Of a stretch of DNA of 64,000 nt, positions 7,137 to 14,999 are shown piece by piece (the first letter of the stretch is position 1; each line of letters opens with the position of its first letter). This stretch comes from JADKAV01 sp041393775 (GTDB lineage Bacteria > Actinomycetota > Actinomycetes > S36-B12 > UBA10799): assembly GCA_041393775.1 (NCBI GenBank), contig JAWKJM010000004.1, positions 62,001 through 126,000 on the forward strand. The letters run 5' to 3'. The notes below the pieces were generated by a model. It saw nothing but the letters and a program-made list of their open reading frames with translations. It did not search any database and was not told the DNA's origin. A program made the translations under genes and the position numbers.

Positions 7137-8674
7137 ACGTCCTTCTTCTGCAGGATCTGGGCCTTCTTCTTGCCCTTGGCCGAGGGCGGCGGGCCCTCCT
7201 TGCTGACCACCCAGTCCGAACTGGACGGCTTGTACTTCTTCGTCTGCGTCACGCCGGCCATCCAGGACCGTTCGGGCACATAGCCGGTGAGCACGTCCTC
7301 GCGCACCTGCACCGTGAGCGAGAAGTCGCCCTTCTTACCGGTACGGAAGTTGCGGCGCAGGCCGGCGACGTCCTCGCCGCGGCCCATCAGCCATCCCCGG
7401 GCCTTGCGCAACGGGACCCACTTCTTGCCCTTCAACCGTTCCATCTGACCGGTGATCCTGGTCTTGGCGTCGGTTCCGACGACCGCCTGGAGACTCCGTA
7501 CCCGGGTCTTCATCGCGGGGGCGGCGTACGTCCGGGTCCGCGTGTCGGCGCGGGTGAACGCGTCGGCGCCCAGGCGGGTGCCATCGAAGCGGGAAACCGT
7601 GATGTCGACCGATTTGGCATCGGCCATGGGGTACGACGCCGACGCGGCATTGGTCCACAAGGTCGGGGCTTCCAGCGGATCACCGAAGTCGAACGTGACC
7701 GCGTAGTAGGAACCGGCCACCGGCGTCCAGGTCACGACTGCGTTGCCGTTCTCGACCCGACTGCTCACCCCTGTCGGCCGGTCGCCCGGGCGCTGCCTGT
7801 TGCGAACACCGACGCCCAGGTCCGGGAAGTCTGTGATGACTCCATCCGCCCCGATCGCAGCGGCCTTCCGGTAGGCGTCACGACTGCCCCGTAGGGTCCA
7901 CACATGTACCCCGAGGTCGGCTGCGTGTGCCTGCTGCACGAGTTGTCGGCGGGCCCGGGTCGTGGGCACGCTGATCACATCGGCGAACTGGCGGTAGGTG
8001 GGGAACAACCCGACGTCCTCGGGCGTGACCCCGCGGGTGAGATACACCAGCCGGTTGCCGACGTAGGGCCGCAGGGCCCGCAGGTCGGCTTCGTTGCTGG
8101 ACTGGATCCAGAACGGCGAACTTCGCTGCGCCTCCCCGTTGGCGATCAAGGTCGAGGCCAACTTGGCCACCGGGTCCAGTCCCCGGCTCTGGAAGTAGGC
8201 GGACTCCTTGATCTCCAGGTAGAGAGTCGCACCCCTGCTCTTCGCGAACCAGATCAGGTCGTCCACCGTCGTCATCTGCTGCCCGTCCCATTTACGCAGC
8301 GTCTTGAGTTCGTCCCACGTGAAGTCGTCGACCCAGTAGCCCGTGTAGGGGACGCCGTTGAACGTGCGCCAGCCCACACGACCTGCGAACTCGGGATGGC
8401 TCGCAACGTCGGTGATCCGGCTGAGGTCGAGGTCGTGGCACAACACCAGTCGGCCGTCCTTGGACATGACCAGGTCGCCTTCGAGCAGGTCCGCCCCGAG
8501 GCTGGCAGCCCGGTCGTACCCGCCGATGGTGCTCTCGGCGGCGTACACCGGTGCTCCCCGGTGCGCGATGATCAGCATGCCGGTGCCCGGTCGCCCCTCC
8601 AAAGCGTGCACGGCCGGCGCGCTGCCCGCCAGTACCGCGAAAGCCGCAACCCCGGCCGCCGTCCGTTTACGCAT
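7115..8674 (-). CDS. Secreted glycerophosphodiester phosphodiesterase family protein
   Basis: Hydrolyses glycerophosphodiesters to an alcohol and glycerol-3-phosphate; the exact substrate is unknown. It is a 519-residue exported protein with a signal peptide at 1-24 (RKRT, hydrophobic core, AVHALEG). The GDPD TIM barrel spans about 33-300 with LIIAHRGAPVYAAESTI (His38), GADLLEGDLVMSKDG (Glu65, Asp67) and LVLCHDLDL (His80), the catalytic and metal residues. The C-terminal half (about 310-519) looks like a fibronectin III-type segment (VTWTPVAGSYYAVTFDFG) followed by a basic beta-rich region of unknown role, perhaps wall-binding. ATG at 8674 gives the signal peptide and has GGAGGT upstream. Confidence 0.85.
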   Translation of the reverse strand: MRKRTAAGVAAFAVLAGSAPAVHALEGRPGTGMLIIAHRGAPVYAAESTIGGYDRAASLGADLLEGDLVMSKDGRLVLCHDLDLSRITDVASHPEFAGRVGWRTFNGVPYTGYWVDDFTWDELKTLRKWDGQQMTTVDDLIWFAKSRGATLYLEIKESAYFQSRGLDPVAKLASTLIANGEAQRSSPFWIQSSNEADLRALRPYVGNRLVYLTRGVTPEDVGLFPTYRQFADVISVPTTRARRQLVQQAHAADLGVHVWTLRGSRDAYRKAAAIGADGVITDFPDLGVGVRNRQRPGDRPTGVSSRVENGNAVVTWTPVAGSYYAVTFDFGDPLEAPTLWTNAASASYPMADAKSVDITVSRFDGTRLGADAFTRADTRTRTYAAPAMKTRVRSLQAVVGTDAKTRITGQMERLKGKKWVPLRKARGWLMGRGEDVAGLRRNFRTGKKGDFSLTVQVREDVLTGYVPERSWMAGVTQTKKYKPSSSDWVVSKEGPPPSAKGKKKAQILQKKDVRIRRVR

Positions 8675-8971
8675 CCCTTTTCGCACCTCCAACAGACAAC
8701 TGTGCCACGACGATTGTGACGTCAACGACATCCATGGCGTTCCCGTCCCGGATAATCCGTCTGCATTGCGGCCACGGGTCAACATAACGTTTCGGTGACC
8801 CTACGGTGACCCCGATGCAAACCGTTGGCACAATAGGGGGGAATCTGCAAGTCAACCCTCAACTGTACGCATTCCGGAGCAATCGGCGTGTGACGGCGAG
8901 GGAATACGGGATTCCTCACAGAATCCGAACACAATGTGTCCAACAGTGGCACTCATAGAAAGGGATAGTCC
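8675..8971. other. Divergent intergenic region upstream of GDPD and importer genes
   Basis: 297 bp between divergent starts, so it must hold two promoters. It is noticeably less GC-rich than the flanking genes. A dyad GAACAC-AAT-GTGTCC (one mismatch) sits at 8927-8941, 31 bp before the binding-protein start, and AAAGGGA precedes the ATG. Promoter hexamers cannot be assigned securely. Confidence 0.5.
8927..8941 (+). promoter_or_regulatory. Possible operator dyad upstream of peptide importer
   Basis: GAACAC and GTGTCC form an inverted repeat with one mismatch around AAT, in the 5' untranslated region of the binding-protein gene. Such a short dyad could bind a regulator, but it could also be chance. 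Confidence 0.25.
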
Positions 8972-10603
8972 ATGCGTGGACTTAGAAAAGCCGCCCCGGC
9001 GTTGATCGGTGCCAGCGTGCTTGCGCTGACACTGGCCGCCTGTGGTGGATCGGACAGCGGTTCTGGCGGGGGCGGTGACTCGACTGCGTACGTGACCGTC
9101 AATGGTTCTGAGCCGCAGAACCCGCTGATTCCGGCAGCGACCAACGAGACTGGTGGCGGCAACGTCATCGATGCCATGTTCACCGGCCTCGTGACTTACA
9201 ACCAGGAGACCGCGGCACCCGAGAACGCTGTCGCAACCTCCATCGAGTCCAGTGACCAGAAGGTCTGGGACATCCAGATCCGCGACGACTGGACGTTCCA
9301 GGACGGCACGCCGGTGACCGCCAGCAGCTTCGTGGACGCGTGGAACTGGGCCGCATACGGTCCCAACGCCGCACTGAACTCCTACTTCTTCGAGCCGATC
9401 GAGGGCTTTGCCGCGGTGCAGGGCAAGTTCGACGAGGAGGGCAACCCGGTCGGAACCCCGAAGGCCAAGGAGATGACCGGCCTCAAGGTCATCAGCGACA
9501 CCGAGTTCCAGGTGACCCTGAGCCGTCCGAACTCACAGTTCCCCGTGATGGTGGGCTACTCCGGCTTCGCGCCGATGCCGACGTCGTTCTTCGACGACCC
9601 GAAGGCGTTCGGCAAGAACCCGGTCGGCAACGGTCCGTTCGAGTTCGAGAGCTGGGACCCGAAGGTCTCCATCAAGTTGAAGGCCTGGTCCGACTACCCC
9701 GGTGACGAGAAGCCGAACGTGGGTGGCGTGGAGTTCAAGATCTACCAGGACCTTGACGCCGCCTGGGCCGACCTGCAGGCCGGCAACCTCGACGTTCTGG
9801 ACACCATTCCGGACTCGGGTCTGGCAGGCGGACAGTACAAGAGCATCCTCGGTGACCGCGTCGTCGAGCAGGCTGCGGGAACCATTTACACGATCAGTTT
9901 CCCGATCTACGACAAGAAGTTCGACAACGTCGACCTTCGCAAGGCGATCTCGATGGCCATCGACCGCCAGCAGATCATCGACAACGTGTTCGACGGCACC
10001 CGGGAGCCCGCCACCGGCTGGGTCTCACCGGTCGTCAACGGCTACAAGGCCGGTGTGTGCGGCGAATGGTGCAACTTCGACCCGACCAAGGCCAAGGAAC
10101 TGCTCGACCAGGCCGGCGGCTACGACGGCAAGTTGACGCTGGCCTACAACGCCGATGGTGGCCACAAGGGCTGGGTCGACGCCACATGCGTGAGCATCAC
10201 CAACGCGCTGGGCGTGGATTGCGTAGGAAAGCCGACGCCAGACTTCGCAACCTTCCGTACGGAGGTCGTCAACAAGGAGATGACCGGTATGTTCCGCACC
10301 GGTTGGCAGATGGACTACCCGTCCATCGAGAACTTCCTGGTGCCGCTGTACAAGACCGGCGCGTCGTCCAACGACGGTGACTGGTCCAACGCGAAGTTCG
10401 ACGACCTCATGGACCAGGCCTCGGCCAAGCAGGGTCAAGAGGGGATCGACCTGTTCCAGCAGGGCGAGGCAGTTCTCGCCGAGGACATGCCCGTCATCCC
10501 GATGTGGTACGGCGCGGTGGTTGCCGGTTACTCCGACACGGTGTCGAACGTCCAGTTCACGCCGTTCTCGCGGGTCAACCTGCTGACCATCGAGAAGAGC
10601 TAG
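8972..10603 (+). CDS. Oligopeptide/dipeptide ABC importer, substrate-binding lipoprotein
   Basis: SBP_bac_5 (cluster C, OppA/DppA-like) protein of 543 residues that captures peptides outside the membrane. The signal peptide ends in the lipobox LAAC (Cys near residue 24) followed by a Gly/Ser-rich linker, so it is lipid-anchored. Family marks include NPLIPAATNETGGGNVIDAM, RDDWTFQDGTPVTASSFVDA, GNGPFEFESWDP and DLRKAISMAIDRQQIIDNV. It is the first gene of a five-gene importer locus and is separated from the permease genes by a strong hairpin. Binding-protein mRNA is therefore probably more abundant than mRNA for the rest. Confidence 0.94.
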   Translation: MRGLRKAAPALIGASVLALTLAACGGSDSGSGGGGDSTAYVTVNGSEPQNPLIPAATNETGGGNVIDAMFTGLVTYNQETAAPENAVATSIESSDQKVWDIQIRDDWTFQDGTPVTASSFVDAWNWAAYGPNAALNSYFFEPIEGFAAVQGKFDEEGNPVGTPKAKEMTGLKVISDTEFQVTLSRPNSQFPVMVGYSGFAPMPTSFFDDPKAFGKNPVGNGPFEFESWDPKVSIKLKAWSDYPGDEKPNVGGVEFKIYQDLDAAWADLQAGNLDVLDTIPDSGLAGGQYKSILGDRVVEQAAGTIYTISFPIYDKKFDNVDLRKAISMAIDRQQIIDNVFDGTREPATGWVSPVVNGYKAGVCGEWCNFDPTKAKELLDQAGGYDGKLTLAYNADGGHKGWVDATCVSITNALGVDCVGKPTPDFATFRTEVVNKEMTGMFRTGWQMDYPSIENFLVPLYKTGASSNDGDWSNAKFDDLMDQASAKQGQEGIDLFQQGEAVLAEDMPVIPMWYGAVVAGYSDTVSNVQFTPFSRVNLLTIEKS

Positions 10604-10608
10604 CCCAA

Positions 10609-10664
10609 GCAACACGACTGCGGCCCCACCGTCCATCCGGGCGGTGGGGCCGCAGTCGTGTTGC
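10609..10664 (+). terminator. 23-bp perfect hairpin downstream of binding-protein gene
   Basis: The arms 10609-10631 and 10642-10664 are exactly complementary over 23 bases, with a 10-nt loop. The structure starts five bases after the TAG of the binding-protein gene and has no T-run. Hairpins in this place of importer operons usually give partial termination and protect the upstream mRNA, which raises binding-protein output relative to the permeases. Confidence 0.85.
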
Positions 10665-10880
10665 CATGGGGTTCGACCGATGTCGGTGGCTGCGGAGTAG
10701 CACGCACGCGCCCCGCCGTGGCCCCGCATTTCCGACAGCGCGAACCCGGTGACGGGGGAGGTCTGCGGTCGTGTGACGGGCAACTCGGACTTCTACGCGC
10801 GAAACCAGGGGTTACTCGTGCAATCGCGGTGGTCCGTGAGTATCGTTCGAACGTCATCCACGAGAGGAAGGGGGTGCCAA

Positions 10881-11807
10881 ATGGGTCGCTACACCATCCG
10901 CCGGCTCCTCCAGATGATTCCCGTGATCATCGGCACCACCTTCATCATCTACGCGATGGTGTGGGCCCTGCCGGGCGACCCGTTCGCCGGCAAGTGCGGT
11001 GACCGGCCCTGTCCTGCGTCATACGTCGCGGAGATGCGGAACAAGTTCAACCTCGACGACCCGTTGCCGGTGCAGTACGGGAAGTACCTGGTCAATCTGG
11101 TGCAGGGCAACTTCGGCGAGAGTTTCTCCGGACGCACGGTGTGGAGCGAGATCGCCCAGGCATTCCCCGTGACCTTCCGTTTGGCGCTCATCGCGATCCT
11201 GATCGAGATCGTGATCGGGATCAGCGCCGGCGTCTTGGCCGCATTGAATCGCGCGGGCTTCTGGGACAACCTCATCCTGATCACCACGCTGATCGTGATC
11301 TCGATCCCCGTCTTCGTGATCGGCTTCCTCGCCCAGTTCACGTTCGGCATCAAACTCGGATGGTTCCCACCGACGGTCGGGCCGAACGCCACGGTCTACG
11401 AGCTGATCCTGCCGGCGTTCGTGCTGGCGTCCTTGTCCTTGGCCTATGTCGCCCGTTTGATGCGGGGCAACCTCGCCGAGAACCTACGGGCAGACTATGT
11501 CCGCACTGCGACCTCCAAGGGTTTGTCGAGGCGCCGGGTCATCGGTCGCCACGCCGTACGAAACTCACTAATCCCTGTGGTGACGTTCATCGGTGCCGAC
11601 TTCGGCGCACTGCTCGGCGGGGCGATCGTGACCGAGGGCATCTTCAATATCCGTGGAATCGGTGGGTTGCTGTATCTGTCGATCCGCACCAGGGAGGGTG
11701 CCACGGTGGTCGGTGTTGTGACAGTGCTGGTGCTGGTGTTCCTTCTGGTGAACCTGCTCGTGGACATCCTCTACGGTGCGATCGATCCGAGGATCCGCTA
11801 TGAGTGA
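10881..11807 (+). CDS. Oligopeptide/dipeptide ABC importer permease 1 (OppB/DppB type)
   Basis: First membrane subunit, 308 residues with six transmembrane spans. It opens with GRYTIRRLLQMIPVIIGTTF, typical of OppB/DppB proteins, and carries the EAA loop ENLRADYVRTATSKGLSRRRVIGRHAVRN that docks on the ATPases. ATG at 10881 is preceded by GAGGAAGGGG. Longer upstream extension of the frame to 10749 is possible but unlikely, because the family starts at the first helix. The stop overlaps the next gene by eight bases, showing tight coupling. Confidence 0.93.
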   Translation: MGRYTIRRLLQMIPVIIGTTFIIYAMVWALPGDPFAGKCGDRPCPASYVAEMRNKFNLDDPLPVQYGKYLVNLVQGNFGESFSGRTVWSEIAQAFPVTFRLALIAILIEIVIGISAGVLAALNRAGFWDNLILITTLIVISIPVFVIGFLAQFTFGIKLGWFPPTVGPNATVYELILPAFVLASLSLAYVARLMRGNLAENLRADYVRTATSKGLSRRRVIGRHAVRNSLIPVVTFIGADFGALLGGAIVTEGIFNIRGIGGLLYLSIRTREGATVVGVVTVLVLVFLLVNLLVDILYGAIDPRIRYE

Positions 11808-12768
11808 CCCGAACGCCTCAGCCGCCGCGGCGGCGCCGGAAACCGTCGAGGCAGAGACCTTCCAGGGGGCGGATCTTCCGCCGCAGCCGGGTTCGGAGAA
11901 GCCGCGGTCCTTGTGGAGCGATGCTTGGCGGGAGTTGCGCACGAGCAAGATCTTCATCATCTCCGCGATCCTCATCTTCATCTTCTTGATCATGACCGTC
12001 TTCCCGCAGCTGCTGACGTTCGGGAAGGATCCGTACACCTGCGACCTGAAACTGTCGCGTATGGGACCGTCGTCGGCGGCCTGGTTTGGGTACGACAACA
12101 ACGGCTGTGACGTCTACACGCGCACGATCTACGGGGCAAAAGCGTCCATCATGGTGGGTATTTTCGCCACGGGGTTCACGATGCTGCTCGGCGGATTCGT
12201 GGGTGTCATGGCAGGATTCTTCGGAGGTTGGATCGACTCGATCCTTTCGAGGCTGACCGACATCTTCTTCGGAATCCCGCTGCTGCTCGGTGGCATCCTC
12301 GTCCTGAGCTCTTTCCCGTCGTCGGAGAACACCAATCTGTATCAGGAGGTCGGCAAGGTGGTGCTCGCGTTGGGCATCCTCGGCTGGACGTCCATGACCC
12401 GGATCATGCGGTCGTCCGTGATCCAGGTGCGCAACGCCGACTTCGTGGTCGCGGCGCGCGCGCTGGGTGCGACCAGCGGCCGTGTCATCCGCAAGCACGT
12501 CGTCCCCAATTCGCTCGCGCCGCTGATCGTGGTGGCCACGATCTCGCTCGGGGGGTACATCGGCGCGGAGGCAACCCTGTCGTTCCTCGGTCTGGGCCTG
12601 CAGCCACCGGTCATCTCCTGGGGAACCATGATCAACGACGCGCAGCCGTACATACGGGTGGCCCCGTTCATGCTGTTCTTCCCCGCCTTCTTCCTGTCGG
12701 TGGCCGTGCTGAGTTTCATCATGCTCGGTGACGCCGTGCGTGAAGCCCTCGATCCGAAGCTCCGGTGA
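11800..12768 (+). CDS. Oligopeptide/dipeptide ABC importer permease 2 (OppC/DppC type)
   Basis: Second membrane subunit, 322 residues. A variable 45-residue Ala/Pro/Glu-rich N-terminus precedes the OppC_N helix (IFIISAILIFIFLIMTVFPQ). The EAA loop VRNADFVVAARALGATSGRVIRKHVVPN and the C-terminal ATLSFLGLGLQPPVISWG motif are typical of this family. The ATG overlaps the permease 1 stop. A Cys pair in YTCDLKL and NNGCDVYT may form a disulphide in the outside loop, as the spacing is unusual for the family. Confidence 0.93.
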   Translation: MSDPNASAAAAAPETVEAETFQGADLPPQPGSEKPRSLWSDAWRELRTSKIFIISAILIFIFLIMTVFPQLLTFGKDPYTCDLKLSRMGPSSAAWFGYDNNGCDVYTRTIYGAKASIMVGIFATGFTMLLGGFVGVMAGFFGGWIDSILSRLTDIFFGIPLLLGGILVLSSFPSSENTNLYQEVGKVVLALGILGWTSMTRIMRSSVIQVRNADFVVAARALGATSGRVIRKHVVPNSLAPLIVVATISLGGYIGAEATLSFLGLGLQPPVISWGTMINDAQPYIRVAPFMLFFPAFFLSVAVLSFIMLGDAVREALDPKLR

Positions 12769-12772
12769 GGCC

Positions 12773-13756
12773 ATGACTGAACATCTGCTGGAAGTGGACG
12801 ACCTGTTCGTGGAGTTCCGCACTCGCGACGGGGTGGCGGCTGCGATCAACGGGGTGAGTTACAGCCTCGATGCCGGCCAGACCCTCGCGGTGCTCGGGGA
12901 GAGCGGGTCGGGAAAGTCGGTGACTGCGCAGACGATCATGGGGATCCTGGACATGCCGCCGGGATTCATCACCGGTGGCCGGATCCTTTACAAGGGCAAG
13001 GACCTCCTGAAGATGCCGGAGTCCGAACGGCAGAAGATCCGGGGCGCGGAGATCTCCATGATCTTCCAGGACTCGCTGTCGGCCCTGAACCCGGTGTTCA
13101 CTGTCGGGGACCAGATCGCGGAGATGTTCCAGGTTCACCGCGGCATGTCCAAGAAGGAGGGCATGGCCCGCGCCGTCGACTTGATGGAACAGGTCAGGAT
13201 CCCGGCTGCCAAGGAGCGGGTCAAGGACTATCCGCACCAGTTCTCCGGCGGGATGCGCCAGCGGATCATGATCGCGATGGCCATCAGCCTGGATCCCAAA
13301 GTGCTCATCGCCGACGAGCCCACCACTGCGCTGGACGTGACCGTACAGGCGCAGATCATGGAGTTGCTGCAGGATCTGCAGCGCGAGCGCAACATGGGCA
13401 TGATCCTGATCACTCACGACCTCGGTGTCGTCGCAGGCGTCGCGGACAAGATCGCGGTGATGTACGCCGGCCGGATTGTTGAGAGCGCCGACGTGCTGGA
13501 ACTGTACGGCAAACCTCGTCATCCGTACACGCAGGGCCTGTTGGACTCCATGCCTCGCGTGGATTCCAAGGGGGAGGAACTGTACGCGATCAAGGGTCTG
13601 CCGCCGTCGCTGCTCAGACTGCCGCCCGGCTGCAACTTCAACCCTCGATGTCCCTACAAGCAGGACCTGTGTCTGCAAGAGGTTCCGCAGAGCGTCGAGG
13701 TGGCACCGCACCACATGTCTGCATGTCATTTCTGGCAGGAGGTGGCCCGTGACTGA
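12773..13756 (+). CDS. Oligopeptide/dipeptide ABC importer ATPase 1 (OppD/DppD type)
   Basis: Cytoplasmic ATPase of 327 residues. Walker A is GESGSGKSVTAQTIMGIL, the signature is FSGGMRQRIMIAMAI, Walker B is VLIADEPTTALDVT and the H-loop is LITHDLGVV. The C-terminal oligo_HPY region (HPYTQGLLDSMPRVD) and the cysteine cluster CNFNPRCPYKQDLC, which binds an iron-sulfur cluster in relatives, are complete. ATG start at 12773 comes four bases after the permease 2 stop. It works as a heterodimer with the next gene product. Confidence 0.94.
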   Translation: MTEHLLEVDDLFVEFRTRDGVAAAINGVSYSLDAGQTLAVLGESGSGKSVTAQTIMGILDMPPGFITGGRILYKGKDLLKMPESERQKIRGAEISMIFQDSLSALNPVFTVGDQIAEMFQVHRGMSKKEGMARAVDLMEQVRIPAAKERVKDYPHQFSGGMRQRIMIAMAISLDPKVLIADEPTTALDVTVQAQIMELLQDLQRERNMGMILITHDLGVVAGVADKIAVMYAGRIVESADVLELYGKPRHPYTQGLLDSMPRVDSKGEELYAIKGLPPSLLRLPPGCNFNPRCPYKQDLCLQEVPQSVEVAPHHMSACHFWQEVARD

Positions 13757-14804
13757 CGAACCCATCCTGCAAGTCAAGGACGTCGTGAAGCACTACCCGT
13801 TGACACGCGGGATCGTCTTCAAGAAGCAGATCGGTGCCGTCCGCGCAGTGGACGGGGTCTCGTTCGACCTGCGCAAAGGCGAGACGCTCGGAATCGTCGG
13901 AGAGTCGGGTTGCGGGAAGTCCACCCTCGCGCGGCTCATCATGCGCCTCGAGGACCCGACCTCGGGGGAGATCTGGTTCGAGGGCGAGGACATGGCCCAC
14001 CTCGGGGCCGGAGCGATGCGAGCCAAACGCCGCCACATCCAGATCGTGCTGCAGGACCCCTACACGTCGCTGAACCCGCGCATGACGGTCGGGGACATCG
14101 TCGGCGAACCCTTCGACATCCACTCGTCAGTTGTGCCCAAGGGCGATCGCAAGAAGGCGGTCCAGGAGTTGCTCGAGGTGGTCGGCCTGAACCCCGAACA
14201 CATCAGCCGGTACCCCCACCAGTTCTCCGGCGGGCAGCGTCAGCGCATCGGAATCGCCCGCGGACTGGCCCTGCGCCCCAAGGTCATCGTGTGTGACGAG
14301 CCGGTCTCGGCTCTCGACGTGTCTGTGCAGGCGCAGGTGATCAACCTGTTCGAGAACTTGCAGGACGAGTTCGACCTCACCTACATCTTCATCGCCCACG
14401 ACTTGTCGGTGGTCCGGCACATCTCTGACCGGGTCGGCGTCATGTACCTGGGCAAACTCGTGGAGATCGGCGACGAGTCGTCCATCTACGAACACCCGAC
14501 TCATCCATACACACAGGCCTTGCTGTCGGCGGTCCCGGTGCCGGATCCGGTCGGCCGGGAGGACCGCCGCAGGATCGTGCTTCAAGGCGACGTACCCAGT
14601 CCGGCGAACCCGCCGTCGGGGTGCCGGTTCCGCACGCGCTGCTGGAAGGCGCAGGAGATCTGTGCCCAGCAGGAACCACCGCTAGTGCAGATCGGCACCA
14701 GGGGAGGTCAGTACTCGGCGTGTCACTTCCCGCAGGACCTCGACATCGTCGCCAACGAGGTCCCCACGGGCGCGTTGGATCTTTCCCAGATGCCCGAGGA
14801 GTAG
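13749..14804 (+). CDS. Oligopeptide/dipeptide ABC importer ATPase 2 (OppF/DppF type)
   Basis: Second ATPase, 351 residues, starting with GTG inside the end of the previous gene (8-bp overlap). It contains VKHYPLTRGIVFKKQIGAVR, an OppF-type N-terminus, Walker A GESGCGKSTLARLIMRL, signature FSGGQRQRIGIARGLAL, Walker B VIVCDEPVSALDVS and H-loop IAHDLSVVRH. The C-terminal HPYTQALLSAVPVPD and CRFRTRCWKAQEIC cluster are present. A longer frame upstream exists but lies within the preceding gene. Last gene of the importer operon. Confidence 0.94.
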   Translation: MTDEPILQVKDVVKHYPLTRGIVFKKQIGAVRAVDGVSFDLRKGETLGIVGESGCGKSTLARLIMRLEDPTSGEIWFEGEDMAHLGAGAMRAKRRHIQIVLQDPYTSLNPRMTVGDIVGEPFDIHSSVVPKGDRKKAVQELLEVVGLNPEHISRYPHQFSGGQRQRIGIARGLALRPKVIVCDEPVSALDVSVQAQVINLFENLQDEFDLTYIFIAHDLSVVRHISDRVGVMYLGKLVEIGDESSIYEHPTHPYTQALLSAVPVPDPVGREDRRRIVLQGDVPSPANPPSGCRFRTRCWKAQEICAQQEPPLVQIGTRGGQYSACHFPQDLDIVANEVPTGALDLSQMPEE

Positions 14805-14924
14805 TCGGCCGGTCGGCTCCATCTGGTGGCCGGGTTCGGCTGTGACGGCCCGGATCGGCCAGCAGATTGTGGAGAACGTGTCCTCAATGCACCATTTGTG
14901 AGCATTTGGACCTCCATGGGGGTG

Positions 14925-14948
14925 CTGGCCGCCGGTTCAGGCGGCCAG
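14925..14948 (+). terminator. 9-bp hairpin downstream of importer operon
   Basis: CTGGCCGCC pairs perfectly with GGCGGCCAG around a 6-nt loop, 120 bases after the last importer gene. It is a possible terminator for that operon, without a T-run. Confidence 0.4.
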
Positions 14949-14968
14949 GCGGAGATCGCTCGCGTTAG
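14944..14968 (+). repeat. 25-bp direct repeat, left copy
   Basis: It matches 16646-16670 at 23 of 25 positions in the same orientation, ending in ATCGCTCGCGTTAG. The right copy runs straight into the palindromic repeat array; the left copy does not. This suggests that the repeat-bearing DNA was present in two copies before the IS arrived between them. Confidence 0.6.
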
Positions 14969-14994
14969 TGGTCCATGGCCGTGGCCGGCCGCGC

Positions 14995-14999
14995 TTTAG
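14995..14999 (+). repeat. IS target-site duplication, left copy (TTTAG)
   Basis: TTTAG directly abuts the left terminal repeat of the IS element and is repeated exactly at 16631-16635, abutting the right end. Confidence 0.8.

Larger units (their letters stand above)
14805..14999. other. Intergenic left flank of the insertion element
   Basis: It contains no gene. It holds a 16-bp motif (14817-14832) whose exact reverse complement lies at 16938-16953 on the far side of the insert, the hairpin at 14925-14948, a 25-bp repeat (14944-14968) that recurs right of the IS, and the left copy of the IS target duplication. Confidence 0.6.
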
